Positions 12,501 to 56,911 of a stretch of 64,000 nucleotides of DNA are shown here, piece after piece (the stretch's first letter is position 1; every line of letters starts with the position of its first letter). The notes under the pieces were generated by a model, which was not told where the DNA came from, did not search any database, and saw only the letters and a program-made list of their open reading frames with translations. The DNA is from Ashinkailepas kermadecensis (lineage: Eukaryota; Arthropoda; Thecostraca; Neolepadidae): contig JAOTOM010005095.1 in assembly GCA_034440615.1 (NCBI GenBank), positions 127,501 to 191,500 on the forward strand, given 5' to 3'. The position numbers and the translations under genes are program-made.

Positions 12501-15500
12501 ATTTCTGGGCGGGTAGAGGCGAGTGCGGCTCAGACAGTGATGTTATTGGTAGGGCTGGCATGTGAGCATTTGACAATGTTGATGACAGGACAGCGATGCG
12601 GCCAGTGCCGTCGTGATGACACACATACGTATATAGGTGCTGAGGAAGCCACGTCACAGAGCAGTGTGCATGGCATGATTCCTGCGCAGTGGAAAGAGAA
12701 AGTCTCCGTCTTGTAGGTGCACATTTGTGTTGATGATGCCAGCTGCCGGTAGACGGAGGAGTTAAGCTTGCTCATTTGCGGTTGCTGGATCTCGATACCG
12801 CCGTGCTACGTCCCTTCCGACGCGGCCGCTGTAGCACGTGCTGCACCGTTGCTGTCTGAGGTACGTGTCTGATGTCTCACTCTGAGATACCGCCAGCCAA
12901 ACGTAGCTCAAGTCTATAGCCACACCGATGCTCCATTGCATTCCCCACTGTAACAGTGATCGTCTGGCGTAAACAAGCCCCTTGTGATACTTTTCCGGTT
13001 TCCTGCCATTCCACGATTGCTTTCTCAGCGATAACCTAATATTGCAGGCAGGTCCTGGCTGCTCTCGCCCCTCTGCACTGCGGTGACGTATTTCAGGCGG
13101 CTGTCTCTGACGTCACTGCAACACTCGAGTCCAATGGCAGGTCAATACCAGCGTGCAATGTTATCCGTCTGGTGGATCGGACATCCAAGCCAGTGCCGAA
13201 TGTTGTCTTTCTGCCTTACTACACCGCACAACTTTGGCTGATTTGGCCATTTGGCAGAGTAGTCTGCACAATACACTGCATTGTCGTGGCCGGATTTTGA
13301 CCTCTGGATCAGCTGACGCGACTCCTTGGAGGCTACCATATGCTGTTCGGGGAGTCCAGATGCCAATGGGGTGGCATCAGCTGCGTGTTGGACGGTGATT
13401 CTACCAGAGCAGTACCTTTGTGAGTCGGTGAAACAATGACCCCATCGTATACAATGCACACGACGCATATTGCAGCTGGCATTAACGAGCTGAATCTCCC
13501 AACAAGCTGACACTAGAAACAAGCTGAATCTCCCCACGAGCTGACACTAGAAACAAGCTAACGTTTCCAACACGCTGATACAGAACACGAGGTGGAATTA
13601 ATACAAAGCCGACACTGCCTGCAAGCTGGTTTTATCAACTAGCCGACACAACCCACAAGCTAATACTAGCAGCGAGATAACAACACCAACAAAATTACAC
13701 AACCAACAAGCTGACAGTACATCCATTAATACCCATGGTATAAGCAGCAACCAACACTACCAACAAGCTGATGCAACCAAGAAGCTGATCATGCTACTAA
13801 GCTGACTGGCAGCAGATGGACGTCACCAACAAGGTAACCGTGCCGATGAACTGATGTCACCAGCAGCATGATGAATAGAAGCTGACACCACTAGCAAAAT
13901 GGCATGACCAACACAATTGCATTATGAACAAGAGCAACACTAGCAAGCAACTGACGCAACGAAGGCGACAGCAGTCAAACGACACCATCAGCGACCTGGC
14001 ACTGCCCACAGGTAGTGTCGCTGTCGGTGTCACTGGCATTGATGCTTCCGAGGGCAGCATCCACTGGAACGTCCAGGCCGGAATCTAGCACCAGAAGGCT
14101 GCTGCCTGCTGAGTAGGCTTCAGTCGGTGGTGGAGGGAGCACCGCAGCCATCACAAAGCGTTGCTACACAGCGTCCACTTAAACGGTGGTTCAAGTGTGG
14201 GTGGATCGCTGTCCTCTGTCCCCATGGTGTTTCCAGTAGCATTATGGCTGCGTGGTCATGTAAGTAGCATTGTGTCCACAGACGCCACGAGTAGCCCGAC
14301 CAGGTCAAGACGGCACATGTGTGACGACGGCTGACTGTGCCGCGGCCAACAGATATTGACCCTGGCTGGTCAATATCTGTGCAAACAGCGGGTGCATATT
14401 CAACGACCTTTGCCATAATATGCATACGGGTGTCAGATATCGACCCATGGATACAGCACGGGTCAGATATCGACCCATGCTGATATACGACTGGTGACCG
14501 ACTCAAGCTCAGCTGTTACACGGTACACGTGTACACGTACTGACGAGGCATCGTTTCGCAGGCGACACAACAGGGTAATGTGAACCAAGTGGTACTAATT
14601 GGCATGATGAAGAGAAGAGGAGATAATGAAGAAAACTAGACGGAAAAGCAAACTCAGCATGACGAAGCAGGATGTGTGGGGTGGTAAATGATGCGGACGG
14701 TTAAGCGGCAGACCACTGAGGGACCACTGAGGGACGATGAAGTAGAAAATATGGCCGGGCGAACGCTAGTCTGATCATGGAGGCTCATGTCAGTTGAAGA
14801 TGACATATGATCGTGTCAACAGTGTGATATATCCGATATCGTGGTGGCGGTGCATGTACGTACCTGCTTAGGCTTTCCCGTACTTGGTGATCACCAATGA
14901 AACGTGCTCCAAGTCAGCCCTGTGAAGGGCAGGGCTGGCGCCCGCCCGAAGCGCTGTCATCGACGGCTAAGATAGAAGCTGGCCTGGTGATCACGCAAAG
15001 TACACACATGACTGCACCTGCACATGACTGCAGTCCTGACATGACTGCAATCATACGCAGAGGACGTCACCTGACAGGAGTGCATTCACGTGCAGTGATT
15101 GCTGAATAATGCATGGCGTTTGCGCAACTCTTCCACGGCGGACAGGAGCTACCCCGCAACTTGAGTTGGGTAGATTATTCAGAGGCTCCGCTGCGGCTCA
15201 ATATCGAGCGGCCATTGGACACGGCACAGCTGGCGTCACATCAGCGGGGCCCCTGTATGATGAAGAGCCGATCTGGTGCACGGGTGGAGTTACCTTTTCT
15301 TTTGTTGGGGTCTCGGCCATACTGTCTTTGCCTTGGCCCCACCAGCTTCTTGCTGTCTTAACGTGGGAGCCTATGGAGTGGGTCACATCAATCAAATTTG
15401 CAACACTCTTTCCGTCCATGCATTGGGCTCCACCAATAATTGCCAAGCTTCTCGACAGATGGATCATGGGACGAGATTGCTCACCAGAGTGTGTTTACGC

Positions 15501-16690
15501 GCGCAGCTACCATTGGACAATAGAAGCATGTGTGTCTTCTGCTGCGTACCGTACTGCATGTAATGAATGGTGAGTGTGAACTAAGGCCTGGCAGCTCCTA
15601 AGGTCGGCTCCAGTGTGGTCTGCTTAAAATAATTACGCTTAGAACCAGCATTGAGCCGGACACAAGGACACAATGTTCACGATGTGAATTAGAACTGAGC
15701 TGGCCGAACAAGACTCGACTACTTACTGTCTTCAGGGAAAGACGTGCTGTGTCAATCGATGGAGGGCGACGGGACGGCATCAGAGCAGTGGGCACGACCA
15801 CCTTGATGCCGCAACCCGGCAGCCTTACAAATGATGCGGTAGACGCGAATGATATAGACGACAGTGAACCAGTTTGAAAACTCATGCCTCAAGGCAGGTT
15901 AGGACGGCTTAAAATGCATGATATATTGGGAACGAATGCTAAAAAGGAAGCCTTCGCAACCTACGCCTAGGGTGCGACTTTGTCCACCTGTGCACACAAT
16001 TTTTATGCAAATGTCATCGCTAAAACATACAAAATAAAAGTGCAACTGGACAATAACTATACTAATTCAGTAAGTACACAATTATTGTGGTATGTACAAT
16101 ATTCGCATCAAAATAGGTCATTGGTGAACATTTGACCATCATTCTATGAGATTGAAAATCAAGTTATAGGTAATGTGACTGTAAGGAGGCTTACATTCTT
16201 TAGGCACGAAGCTTTTAACATTTTCCCATCCGACCAGGCCGCAAGACGCCCGGCCAGATGCCGGCCACCTTCTCCCTCCCCTCTCGTATTACCTTGAAGC
16301 TGAACCCGACCCTCGGTACGTGTCGCGATCAAAAGCGGCATGGAAATAACAGCATCAGCCTCCCGCCTGGACCAAAACAACATAAGGGTACCCGCCCAGC
16401 TGTGAGCCAGCCCCGGTGAAAACTCTCAGTATAAATTTCCCCGGACCTACAGACCGTCCTGACAGCCCCAGGCGGCTTCACCATACACACTGCCTAAGGG
16501 GAAGAAAAAAGCACTCCCACCAATCAAGAGGCAGAATCCAATCCGGAGCCCTGGGAGTGGCTGGAAATTAGAAAAGGCGGAGCTACGGAATGGAAGAAAA
16601 TCTGGCAGCCTGGCAGAAGGGCTCGGGAAAAAAAGGAATCTCGCTCGGACTCTCGCTCTCGGACGGTCTCTCTCGCTCAAGATATCCCTC
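12501..16690. other. No gene recognised; degenerate repeats and a hairpin
   Basis: Between 13495 and 13960 the motif ACAAGCTGAC recurs many times at irregular spacing, which suggests an old decayed minisatellite. A 13-bp perfect inverted repeat lies at 14349-14380, and TCAGATATCGACCCATG occurs twice at 14432-14479. Open frames such as 15109-15573 show no recognised domain. Confidence 0.4.
14349..14380. repeat. Perfect 13-bp inverted repeat with 6-nt loop
   Basis: ACAGATATTGACC at 14349-14361 and its exact reverse complement at 14368-14380 are separated by CTGGCT. Related GTCAGATATCGACCCATG copies follow within 100 bp (14432 and 14462). Confidence 0.9.
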
Positions 16691-16700
16691 TTTCTCTGGA

Positions 16701-16702
<2 letters not shown>

Positions 16703-16795
<93 letters not shown>

Positions 16796-16806
16796 GGCTC
16801 TCTCGA
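16703..16806. repeat. (CT)n microsatellite
   Basis: Nearly pure CT dinucleotide run with a few interruptions. Confidence 0.98.
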
Positions 16807-17612
16807 TATCTCTCTCACGGACCTCTCACACTCATGTAAATGGAGGCAGACGTGACATGAAGTGCCGGGCGGCGGAGAGTGACGACGGCTGGAGGGCGAC
16901 GACCACCGGGCATGTGAGTGTCATACGTCTGACATGTCTTCCTCTTTCCCAAACCTTTCCGAACCAACCTAAGTTCTATCACTCAGCTTCTGCCTCCTCA
17001 ACGTCATTCACTTTACTGAAAGGGGCGACCTGTTTTATGGGAGGGACCAAATAGGATAAATTCAGGGTAGGGAGGGAGTGTGTCGCGGAGGGAGTGTGTC
17101 GCGTGCAAGGATTGAGATGGCGAGTAGTGTGTGTGTGTAAGAAGTGCGTGGGTGTAATGAGATGTGGTGTATGTAAATTTAAATATATTAGATTAGTTAT
17201 ATAAATGTTGTGGCAGCAGTCGGCAGTGATGGAGAGGAATAACAGCGGAGCAGCATCGGATAAAGTAAAACATGGAGTACAGCACAATTATGCTTGTAAC
17301 AATTCCTGTCTTCCTCTCCCCGTCTAAATAAACTCGACCTTTAGACTAACAGGAAATCAAACAATAATGCTATAGCTACCCACCTGCCGTGGTGTAACCC
17401 CTTTCGTTGCAATCAAAACTTTACTTGAACACAAGGGATGATGTCCATATGATGTTTGATATTTGCCTGATATTAATTTGCCATATGAAGTAAATTCACA
17501 TATAAGTGAGGCAGTCGACCTGCGAGCCGTCCGCCTATGGACTGAACGTTCTCGGGTAATGGTAATGAGTGTCAAAGCCAGTTTTTAACTTGTCTAGAAT
17601 ATTAATGTTGTT

Positions 17613-17635
17613 TATATATATATTTATTATATATA

Positions 17636-17684
<49 letters not shown>
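17613..17684. repeat. (TA)n microsatellite
   Basis: TA dinucleotide run of about 70 bp with two short interruptions. Confidence 0.98.
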
Positions 17685-17686
<2 letters not shown>

Positions 17687-20435
17687 CTGCGTTTGGATGA
17701 TGTCGAATTGCGAGAGGGTGCGATGAACGGACACTTCGGGGGCATTGGCACATGCTCTGATTCTTTGACTGCGAAATCCCGCTGGCCTCTGTGATCCAGG
17801 GGCGTAGATGGGGGCGGGCATGGCATGCAGGTGCGATGGGCTGTCAAGGGAAGCCCCACCTTGCGTCCGTCGAGTTTTGCGCCGAACAATAGGGTAATGC
17901 AAAACACTGCACGGTCGTGAGTCCGCCCCCGTTCGCTATATGTTTGGACACGGAGCTGTATAGCATTTCGGGGGAACGTACGGACAGGTTTGGCGTGCTG
18001 TAAGCCCCGAGGCTGAAAGGGTAGGGCAGGCTAGGTTATATAGACGGCCAGGGGACGTGCCCAACGTGGTAGGGATCCGTGCCCGCTCGTGAGCACGTTC
18101 ATCTGGTCGCACAGCATACGGCGAATAAGGCCCGGTGCGGCATCGACCGTTTTTTTTTAAGGTTAGGTATGCCAGTCAAAGACACCAGAGCACTTGTATA
18201 AGCTCTCGGAGCCAGAACGATGAGCCCCCTCGTAGCATTAAGACTTCATCCAGGCGAGGAACGCTGCCAATAATGGCGAGGCCAGCTATGATGGCAGTGG
18301 GAGGTTTACATATTCGGCCAACCTAGCATCAAAAATAGAGCAATGGTTCGTCGATATATGTGTTTGTGTACCGCCGAGGGGGGGGGAGGGAGCAAAATTT
18401 TGGGACCAAGCATTTCATTAATTAATAAGGAGAGAATGAATGGGACGAGCGAATGTGAAGTGAATGAGGAGAATTAATGTGCTTTAGGTAGCTTTAAGGA
18501 CCAGCGGAAGCCGCTTGGGGCTTATCACAGGCACCTATTTCGTGCGGTACATTGTACAAAACTATACTACTATTAGCGTCCAAAAAGTCCCAACTCGGGA
18601 CAAGTCATTGAAACGAAGGGCAAATTGCATTCTCATTAATTTTCTAGATATAACGTATTCTTTCTAATTTGGCCAGAAGCACTCATCTGCCTATATGGTG
18701 TTCCCAAAACTTTGACCTCGCACACATATACATTCGTGTTAGGGACGGTAGCTCGAACAACATCAAGCCGGCTGGGGGTTTGGGGAATGTGTGGTGGAGG
18801 TGGCGGGGAAGCACAGCACAACACTTCCCTGACACAGGTATAATCAGCAAAGGAGTGATTTAGCTCAGTCTTAATTAGCCCAATATAAGTCTAGAGTCAG
18901 CCCATGTTCAGCCGGGTTAAAGTGCAGACCTAGTTAAAATAAAGCCCCATAGTTCAATCAGATCAGTTCCAGTTAGGCTTGTTTAGCCTTACTTTTCACA
19001 CACCCATTATAGTTTCACACACCCGAGCTTCTTTTCACACACCCAGCATTTACTTTAACACACAACAACGCAACACACCAAAACACCCCACACCCACCAA
19101 ACCACCGAAACCACCACCCCCACACCCCACCGACGGCAGAGCCGCCACCCCTACATGACCAAAAATAGTGAACGCGTAAGACATAGCGTATTAATGGTCC
19201 GACATCCAAATCTGGAAGTGTCTCAATGTATGTACGAACCATTGGCACATGCTAATCCCAAAGAGTGGAAAAGGTTGTTGAAATTGCATGAGCAGCAATC
19301 ATTGCCTCCTGAAAACAAGGAACGAAAACGTATCATCCGCTAGATATGACGGAAAGGAAATACAAGCAAGGGAAACGACACGCTCATTGCTGAACTCCGT
19401 GCAGCCACCTACGTAAGGTCATAACGCTAATCAAAATGGAAGGGAGGAATCGTCCATGTGAAAGGTCCAACATGGGCGAAATGCATGCTCCTTCCAAACA
19501 ATAAAAATCAATGGAATTTCAACACATGCAGTTTTAGATAACATCGATTTGCTTCGACACAGAAGTAGTAAGCTGCGAACACACATTTAGTGATTCACCA
19601 CAGTGCAAATTGTCTTTATCCATGGACATCATCACACATTTAATAGTATGCAATGTAATACAGGAGAGTGGTGCAGCTTTCCAATGCACGGATGCCGCAT
19701 GTAAGCTTGCAACATTCTGTATGGTTGCTTAGGTGCAAGTAAAACCGTGAGCCCTGTGATGTTTCCCGAAAAAAAGGAAATAATAACAGCGGACGTCACC
19801 AACACGATGCCAGGCTGGCCAAGTTTTATAAGAACAGTAAATAATTAGTAAGAAAATGCGAGGAAATGGAAGGGTATCAGTGATGAGATTTAAGGCAGTT
19901 TCAGGACATTATGACATCGAAAAATACCGCAACCGAGGCAAATGAATGCCAAAATTCACCAGCAAATGAGAACCACTAGCGCAAATAAAAATTATAGATG
20001 CGTGAGTGCGTTCATCTGGATATGTGATGGCGTGTCAGAATAAAGCGCCGGTGCAATCCTGGCAAAGGTGGGAAAAATCGTCACGGCGAGAGTGATGTGG
20101 CCCTTGGCTCATCTGTGCCCGAACACTGGCCATCACCCCCCCCCCCCATCTACTTCCGCCTGATGTCCCACCTACTCCCATTCGAATGCTCTTCTGAATC
20201 CCCTTCTTCCCTTCCTCCGACCCCGCCTACCGCCGTCCTCTGGCCCCGCCTTCTGCCGTCGTGCGACGCCGCCCACTGCCGTTATGTGGCCCCTCCTAAT
20301 GTCGTCCTGCGACCCCGCCTACGACGGGTGGTTCGTCCATCTCCACAGACAACAGGTCGTGTTCCCCTGCCCGCCCCCTATATGCTCCATCAGCTGTCGC
20401 CACCTGCTCATGCACCCAAGTGTGCTGAGCACACA
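17685..20435. other. No gene recognised
   Basis: Unassigned sequence. A CA-rich stretch occurs at 19050-19130, and a degenerate CCCCGCCTNCNGCCGTC repeat at about 20219-20330 precedes the 10-bp array. Confidence 0.4.
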
Positions 20436-20604
20436 TGGGCACACATGGGCACACATGAGCACACATGGGCACACATGGGCACACATGAGCACACATGGGC
20501 ACACATGGGCACACATGAGCACACATGGGCACACATGAGCACACATGGGCACACATGAGCACACATGGGCACACATGAGCACACATGGGCACACATGAGC
20601 ACAC
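20436..20604. repeat. 10-bp minisatellite ACACATGGGC
   Basis: About 17 tandem copies of ACACATGGGC or ACACATGAGC, giving open frames in several phases on both strands. Confidence 0.97.
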
Positions 20605-21417
20605 GCTAACTCCACCCAGTTAGCTTCCTCTTCATCTTTTGCCTGCCATGGACATTCATTCATTCCTTCAAATTAATTTGTCTTGTTTATTTAGTTGATC
20701 ACTTTAGTATACACGTTCACATTCCGGTGGAAGATGACGCAGGAAGACGTTTTCACTCGTAACTCCTTATGTCATCAATAATTTTTCACTGCAATCTTGT
20801 CCTACTCCTGGACTCAAAATAGTAATTGAACTTAAATAATTGAATAATCGGGCAATTTGATATTTAAGGCTTGCATGGTGACATTGAGCATAAAGTGCAC
20901 CAACTTTTGTTCGAAAAAGAGGAACGAATCCTAACAATGACATAGCGAACGAAAACATAGCGATTAAAAATGTTATGTGCTCTGAATTACATTGCACTGT
21001 TCTTCTTTTCTCAAATTCCATCTCTTCAAGAGCACTTTTCCATTCTGGCATTATGACTGGCATTGTAATATGACTGGCCATTCTGGCATTGGACACTTAA
21101 ATGGACTTTGGGAAACTAGCCTAGCTCGTCATCTGGTGAAATACGAAGTGGCCCCGGTTCACAGAAATTACTTGTATTGTCACGATGTTTCTTTTATGGT
21201 GGGTGGCGGACTGTCGGTGCATTGTCAAGTGGCAGGACAGTGCGGAGGCATAGCATCCCAATATACCACATCCTAATATCACATTAGGGCAATATGTGTG
21301 TACCGGGTGAAACGACACGAGATACGACACCGAACAGGCACATCGACGATGGTGGGCACGCGCTAACCATGGACAGCGGACATGCGCAGATAATTTGCAC
21401 ATGCACATTGCAATCGC
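20605..21417. other. No recognisable feature
   Basis: Unassigned DNA between two tandem arrays. A small CATTCTGGCATT repeat occurs near 21040-21090. Confidence 0.4.
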
Positions 21418-22002
21418 ATGAAGCAGACACCATGCGTCATGAAGCAGACACCATGAAGCAGACACCATGCGTCATGAAGCAGACACCATGAAGCAGACAC
21501 CATGCGTCATTGAAGCAGACACCATGCGTCATGAAGCAGACACCATGAAGCAGACACCATGCGTCATTGAAGCAGACACCATGAAGCAGACACCATGCGT
21601 CATTGAAGCAGACACCATGAAGCAGACACCATGCGTCATGAAGCAGACACCATGCGTCATGAAGCAGACACCATGAAGCAGACACCATGCGTCATTGAAG
21701 CAGACACCATGAAGCAGACACCATGCGTCATGAAGCAGACACCATGAAGCAGACACCATGCGTCATTGAAGCAGACACCATGCGTCATTGAAGCAGACAC
21801 CATGCGTCATTGAAGCAGACACCATGCGTCATTGAAGCAGACACCATGAAGCAGACACCATGCGTCATGAAGCAGACACCATGAAGCAGACACCATGCGT
21901 CATGAAGCAGACACCATGAAGCAGACACCATGCGTCATTGAAGCAGACACCATGAAGCAGACACCATGCGTCATTGAAGCAGACACCATGCGTCATTCAC
22001 AC
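21418..22002. repeat. Composite minisatellite of GAAGCAGACACCAT and GCGTCAT(T)
   Basis: Two short modules, GAAGCAGACACCAT (14 bp) and GCGTCAT or GCGTCATT (7 to 8 bp), alternate in irregular order, giving 14, 21 and 22-bp periods. The mix of 7 and 8-bp spacers shifts the frame repeatedly, which argues against coding use. Confidence 0.95.
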
Positions 22003-22970
22003 TGAAAATACACCGTGGTTCCACCGGACCCTTTCCGAATTACCGGCCTGCGAGGGCGCGGAGGTGCGTTGCGAGTTGACTGCCTCGACATGGTACACAC
22101 CAACCGTTTGGTGCGTGCGGCGCGAAGTGCGGTGCATGCACAGTGCAGTTGTGTCGCGTGGCGGCCACTGGCGGCGCGTGCGAGTGCTGAACGGTAGGAG
22201 GACCCGCTGTCGGCTCGGTCGATCTTTGAGCACGAATATAATCGAGACGGGATGGAAACGAGAAACTATGTATCTTGAATTATTTACGCTCTAGAGTCAT
22301 CGTCGATCCAGAAACGATTGAAACAGTCAGCCCCAGATGGACACCGAACGTTGGAACACGTCACAGTGCTCTAGTGTCCGTTTCGAGGTTATCGCTTTAT
22401 TTTCATCGCGGTCAAATCGGCTAGGTTTTCGGTTTGTGTCCTATATCTCGCTAAATGATCATGTATGATACTGATGTAGCTTGCGACTTCGGATTCCCCC
22501 CACAGCAAAATTTGTTGAGGAAATCACGGTATGTTTGTCTCGGGACTACTACAGCATTCCGGCCATGATGTCTGCTGTGCCACTCACATTGCTTATTATT
22601 ATTATATATAGTTCATCTTGTTCAGATATCGTGAACACCACCGGCAGCAGTCCCATCTTCCCAGTATGATGAAAGCACATGGTGTGATAATGATGCTTTT
22701 TTCAAGCCGTGAGCTTGAGCTAGGCGACCAGCAGTGAAAAGTGGACGCGGCTCGAGTATTGTGCTGTGTCGTTATATTGATCCCACTATAGTCTTCCGCT
22801 TTATAGCTATTGCCAAATGTGGTCACAATTTGTAGACAGATGCCTAATATGCGGTTGGATGTGTAACGTAGATTATAATGGCTTCAGAGTCTTGCTGAGT
22901 TAGCAGACCTGTAATGTACGGCTGAGGTGAGGGGTGGACATCCGCGTGTCCGGCTTCGTTAGCCGGTACC
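22003..22970. other. No gene recognised
   Basis: GC-rich at first (22020-22210), then ordinary composition. No domain was recognised on either strand. Confidence 0.4.
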
Positions 22971-22974
22971 ATTA

Positions 22975-23413
22975 ACATGGTAGCCGAACACCGTGACCGC
23001 CACACCCGTCAGGACCGGGATCTGTGCGCATCTCTGTCCCCAGGTCGCGGACAGAGATGGGCAGGCGCCGTTTTTGCCCTCGAGGCCCTGCCCTGTATAA
23101 CGAGCTGCCGCACGACCTAAAGCGGCTGCCGGTTCCCCTGTCCAGTCGCCGCCTTAGGCAGCATTTGTGCATGGGATTGGACTGACTGTTCTTATCGTAC
23201 TTGCTGACTTCTCATCATACTTGCTGACTTCTCATTGTACCTGCTGACTCTTTCCGTGCCGCTGGTATGAGCAAGTGTTATATGTTTTCATGTGCGCCTG
23301 TGACAGCCCTTATTTACTGATGACCTTTGTTTTAAAACTAGACAATAGGCTGTAACAGCCACAAGTCTATTGTGGATGGGCGAAATATACTTCTTCGTCT
23401 TTGTCTTTGTCCG
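22975..23413 (+). mobile_element. 3' end of a CR1/L2-like LINE
   Basis: A short plus-strand peptide containing LYNELPHDLKRLP and LRQHLCMGLD matches the usual C-terminus of many CR1/L2-type reverse transcriptases (pattern L-[WY]-N-x-L-P...). A TAA-rich 3' untranslated part then ends in a TCTTCGTCTTTGTCTTTGTC-type short tandem tail at 23392-23413, as is usual for such LINEs. A 25-bp motif (CTTGCTGACTTCTCAT) is repeated three times near 23206-23250. The copy is heavily truncated. Family assignment is from memory of the C-terminal pattern. Confidence 0.6.
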
Positions 23414-26000
23414 CCAGCGCCGGCAGTCTGTCGGCTACAACTTCGCCGCGGATCGATCGAATGTCCGCACGGCATCGCGTCGAGTCGACAACCGGCGCCA
23501 TCGGCCGCTAACGCCGTCGACACCCGAAACCAACGCCCGTAAATAAGCGGCCAGCAGTGGACGGGCCGCGTCGATCTGGCCGACGGTAACGCGTCGTGGC
23601 GGCAGGCGACCTCGACGGCCGGCCCGGCAACGGCACGGCAGCGGGTCGAACAGCGGCCAGGCACAGCCGCCAACCTGTCCACGAGCGTGGCAGGATGGCG
23701 GCTCCTCAGTGCAGAGGTGCCATAGCAGATGTGACGAAGGAGCGACTTTGTTATCGATGCTTGAAACCATTGCCACCCAACTCAGCACAACAAGTAAGTA
23801 GTACGACATGTTAGGCTATGGTGTATGTGCAGCTAGGAATCATGCTATGTGCAGCTGGGAATCCTAGTTGGGCAGGCCCAAGTGTTGACACAAGCTACAA
23901 TAATTATGAAGGCAGATATCAAAACTAAGGTATCGTGGGTCATAGAGATGAATTACTGTTAGTTTTCGGAAACAGACACGAAATGGATCATGATTTTGAA
24001 AACGATTCCGATCATAGTGTTATAGGTTCCCCTTGAATTGAAATCCGATTGCTGTACCCAGGTATACCCTTCTATGTTTTGGCAAAATGTTTCATCTAAT
24101 ACGGCAACCATTTATGCGACAAGGAGCATTCCCACCACTAATTAATTCGCACTTCAAAAAGCTCACACTTAAGCTTACTAACAAAACCACGCACAATTTC
24201 ATTCGGCATGGAGATCTGGTCTGTTTTAAGTACGAACCACCAGCATATCACAGAACTCACCGTCTTTCTCAGTGATTCACTGCCGTTACGGATCAGGCAA
24301 GTGCATTCAGTGGACGTACGCTTTGCGCATGCGCAAGTCCAATAGTATCCGCCCATCGGCCTTGACACACATACACATCATGCGCAAGTCCAATAGTATC
24401 CGCCCATCGGCCTTGACACACATACACATCATGTCAGTGGTTGATCCGATGACACGTTGCTCGTCTGAATGTTCATCGCAGTTTCACAGGAACTACTTCA
24501 AAGTTGGGGGAGGGGATGGTGTGGGCTGAAGTTCATTCTTTCCATACAGCGTCCATAGAATCCATGTCAGCACGGGATAACTGTTGAGGTGAGGTCATAT
24601 ATGCCCTCCCTTTGAGGTCATATATGCCCTCCCTTTCTCGAATATTTCGGATAGCTTGCAAATGCATCGCGATATCCCCACGAAATTTTCAATAACTGTC
24701 TTCTGATCAATACTAAGCATATTCCCATTAAAAATGTGAGTGTGCGATATGTTAGGCGTGAATGATGTTAGAGTGACGTCATGCATGTCGATTTTTCGTC
24801 CCATCGGTACACAACACTTGACATAGAAACCGAACGAAGGAATCAACTCAATAGATGTCTTTCAGTAGAATAACAACCTTGATGACAACATCGCCATCAA
24901 ATAGTCATATGTGCAACCGAAAAGATCTCAAGTTCATGCTGACTATGTCACATTATATGTCGCGCTATGTCCATGCAACGCTACATTAACATGTTATCCA
25001 TTTGGTTCGTATGACGTTACGTTGGAACAAAACCAATCTATAACTATTTCAGTGCTGAATTCAATTGCAACGTCAATGCGTGTAGCAGTTAAAATTAGAC
25101 TAGTAGACTAGAAGTAGCCAAAATAATAATATGTCAATATTACAGAGTTCTCTTTGCGGCTTTCAGTTGTGAAACCTTTTCATTGCATCTTTGTCACACA
25201 AAATATTAATGAAATCCGTTGCGAAGTATTTCATAGACATTTCCTTTCTAGATACCCTTAAAAGATCGAGATGTTAATGTATTTTGGAAAATATGTTACA
25301 CATTGCTGGAATCAATTATGCTTGTTGCACAACGTAAACGTAGATATGTAGATTAAAAACCATGAGAGTATGAGAATACGAGTGCAAGGTCAGAGATTGT
25401 TTCATAGCACTTCGCTTTCTTCTTTCTTGTTCCTTCTCCTTCGGATAGCAAAGCACATCTCACTAAGCAGTTCACTATCTGCTGCCTTGATATGGACATT
25501 TTTATATATGCTTGTCTATGTAAGAATTGTTTGGTATCTAATCCTAGTGTGTTTGTGCGAATTTCTAATATTCTTTCTCCATCTGCCAATTGGCTTCGGA
25601 AATGCCAGGAACGTAACTACATTTGCTATTTGTAGGTAAGATAGGTTGCTCTTAGCCAGTCGGATTCCTGGACAACACAAATTGATGCTTCACTAACCAG
25701 AAGCATTCACGATGACGGATTCAACGACGGTTCCATTTGATGGGTGCGGTATGGCGCTGGATCCAGGGGATAGCTGTGGACTGCAATGGATCCAAGCGGT
25801 AATTACAGTATGGCTCTGGATCCATACCAAAGCTGTGCGGGCGCCAGCACATCACAGGATGGCTGCTGGAGCGAAGACTAATGCATACGTAGAACGAATT
25901 GCGTTTGACCACCAGAATAAGGTACAGATCAGAGGCAAAGGCAAAGCAGGTGGCGCTCAGGCAAACATGATTGTCGTTTTATTGGCAAGCGAGGTAAAGT
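23414..26000. other. Mostly unassigned; two small tandem duplications
   Basis: A GC-rich block (23414-23720) has long open frames, but I recognise no domain. Two copies of a 51-bp unit (ATGCGCAAGTCCAATAGTAT...) occupy 24329-24431. A 23-bp duplication (GAGGTCATATATGCCCTCCC) lies at about 24591-24636. Confidence 0.5.
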
Positions 26001-26025
26001 ATCACACTGAGCAACAGCAAGGCGG

Positions 26026-26031
26026 TTTATT
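26026..26031 (-). terminator. Poly(A) signal AATAAA for the ACE-like gene
   Basis: The minus strand reads AATAAA 227 bases after the proposed stop at 26258, and a second AATAAA lies at 25978-25983. The position suits the end of a short 3' UTR and supports the terminal exon at 26258-26610 over an end at 28236. Confidence 0.5.
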
Positions 26032-26257
26032 AGCCGGCCTTCCGTAGTATTTTTTGGTAAACCTTACTGACACAACCCCCACCCCACCCCTCCAAGTCAC
26101 TCTGAAACCAACAATTCCTGGAGAACGGTAAACTTCGCTGCCGTTGATGGAAGCCAGCATGAGCTTGCGACCTCTGAAAAGGACGGGACAGATGGCATGT
26201 ATTCTGTATGCCACCTTGTAATCACCACCCACCAGACACAAGGCGACGGATTGTGGG

Positions 26258-56911
<30,654 letters not shown>

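Noticed and set aside
21418..22002. CRISPR-like array
   Set aside because: Repeat and spacer modules are both repetitive, there are no unique spacers, and the DNA is eukaryotic; it is a composite minisatellite.
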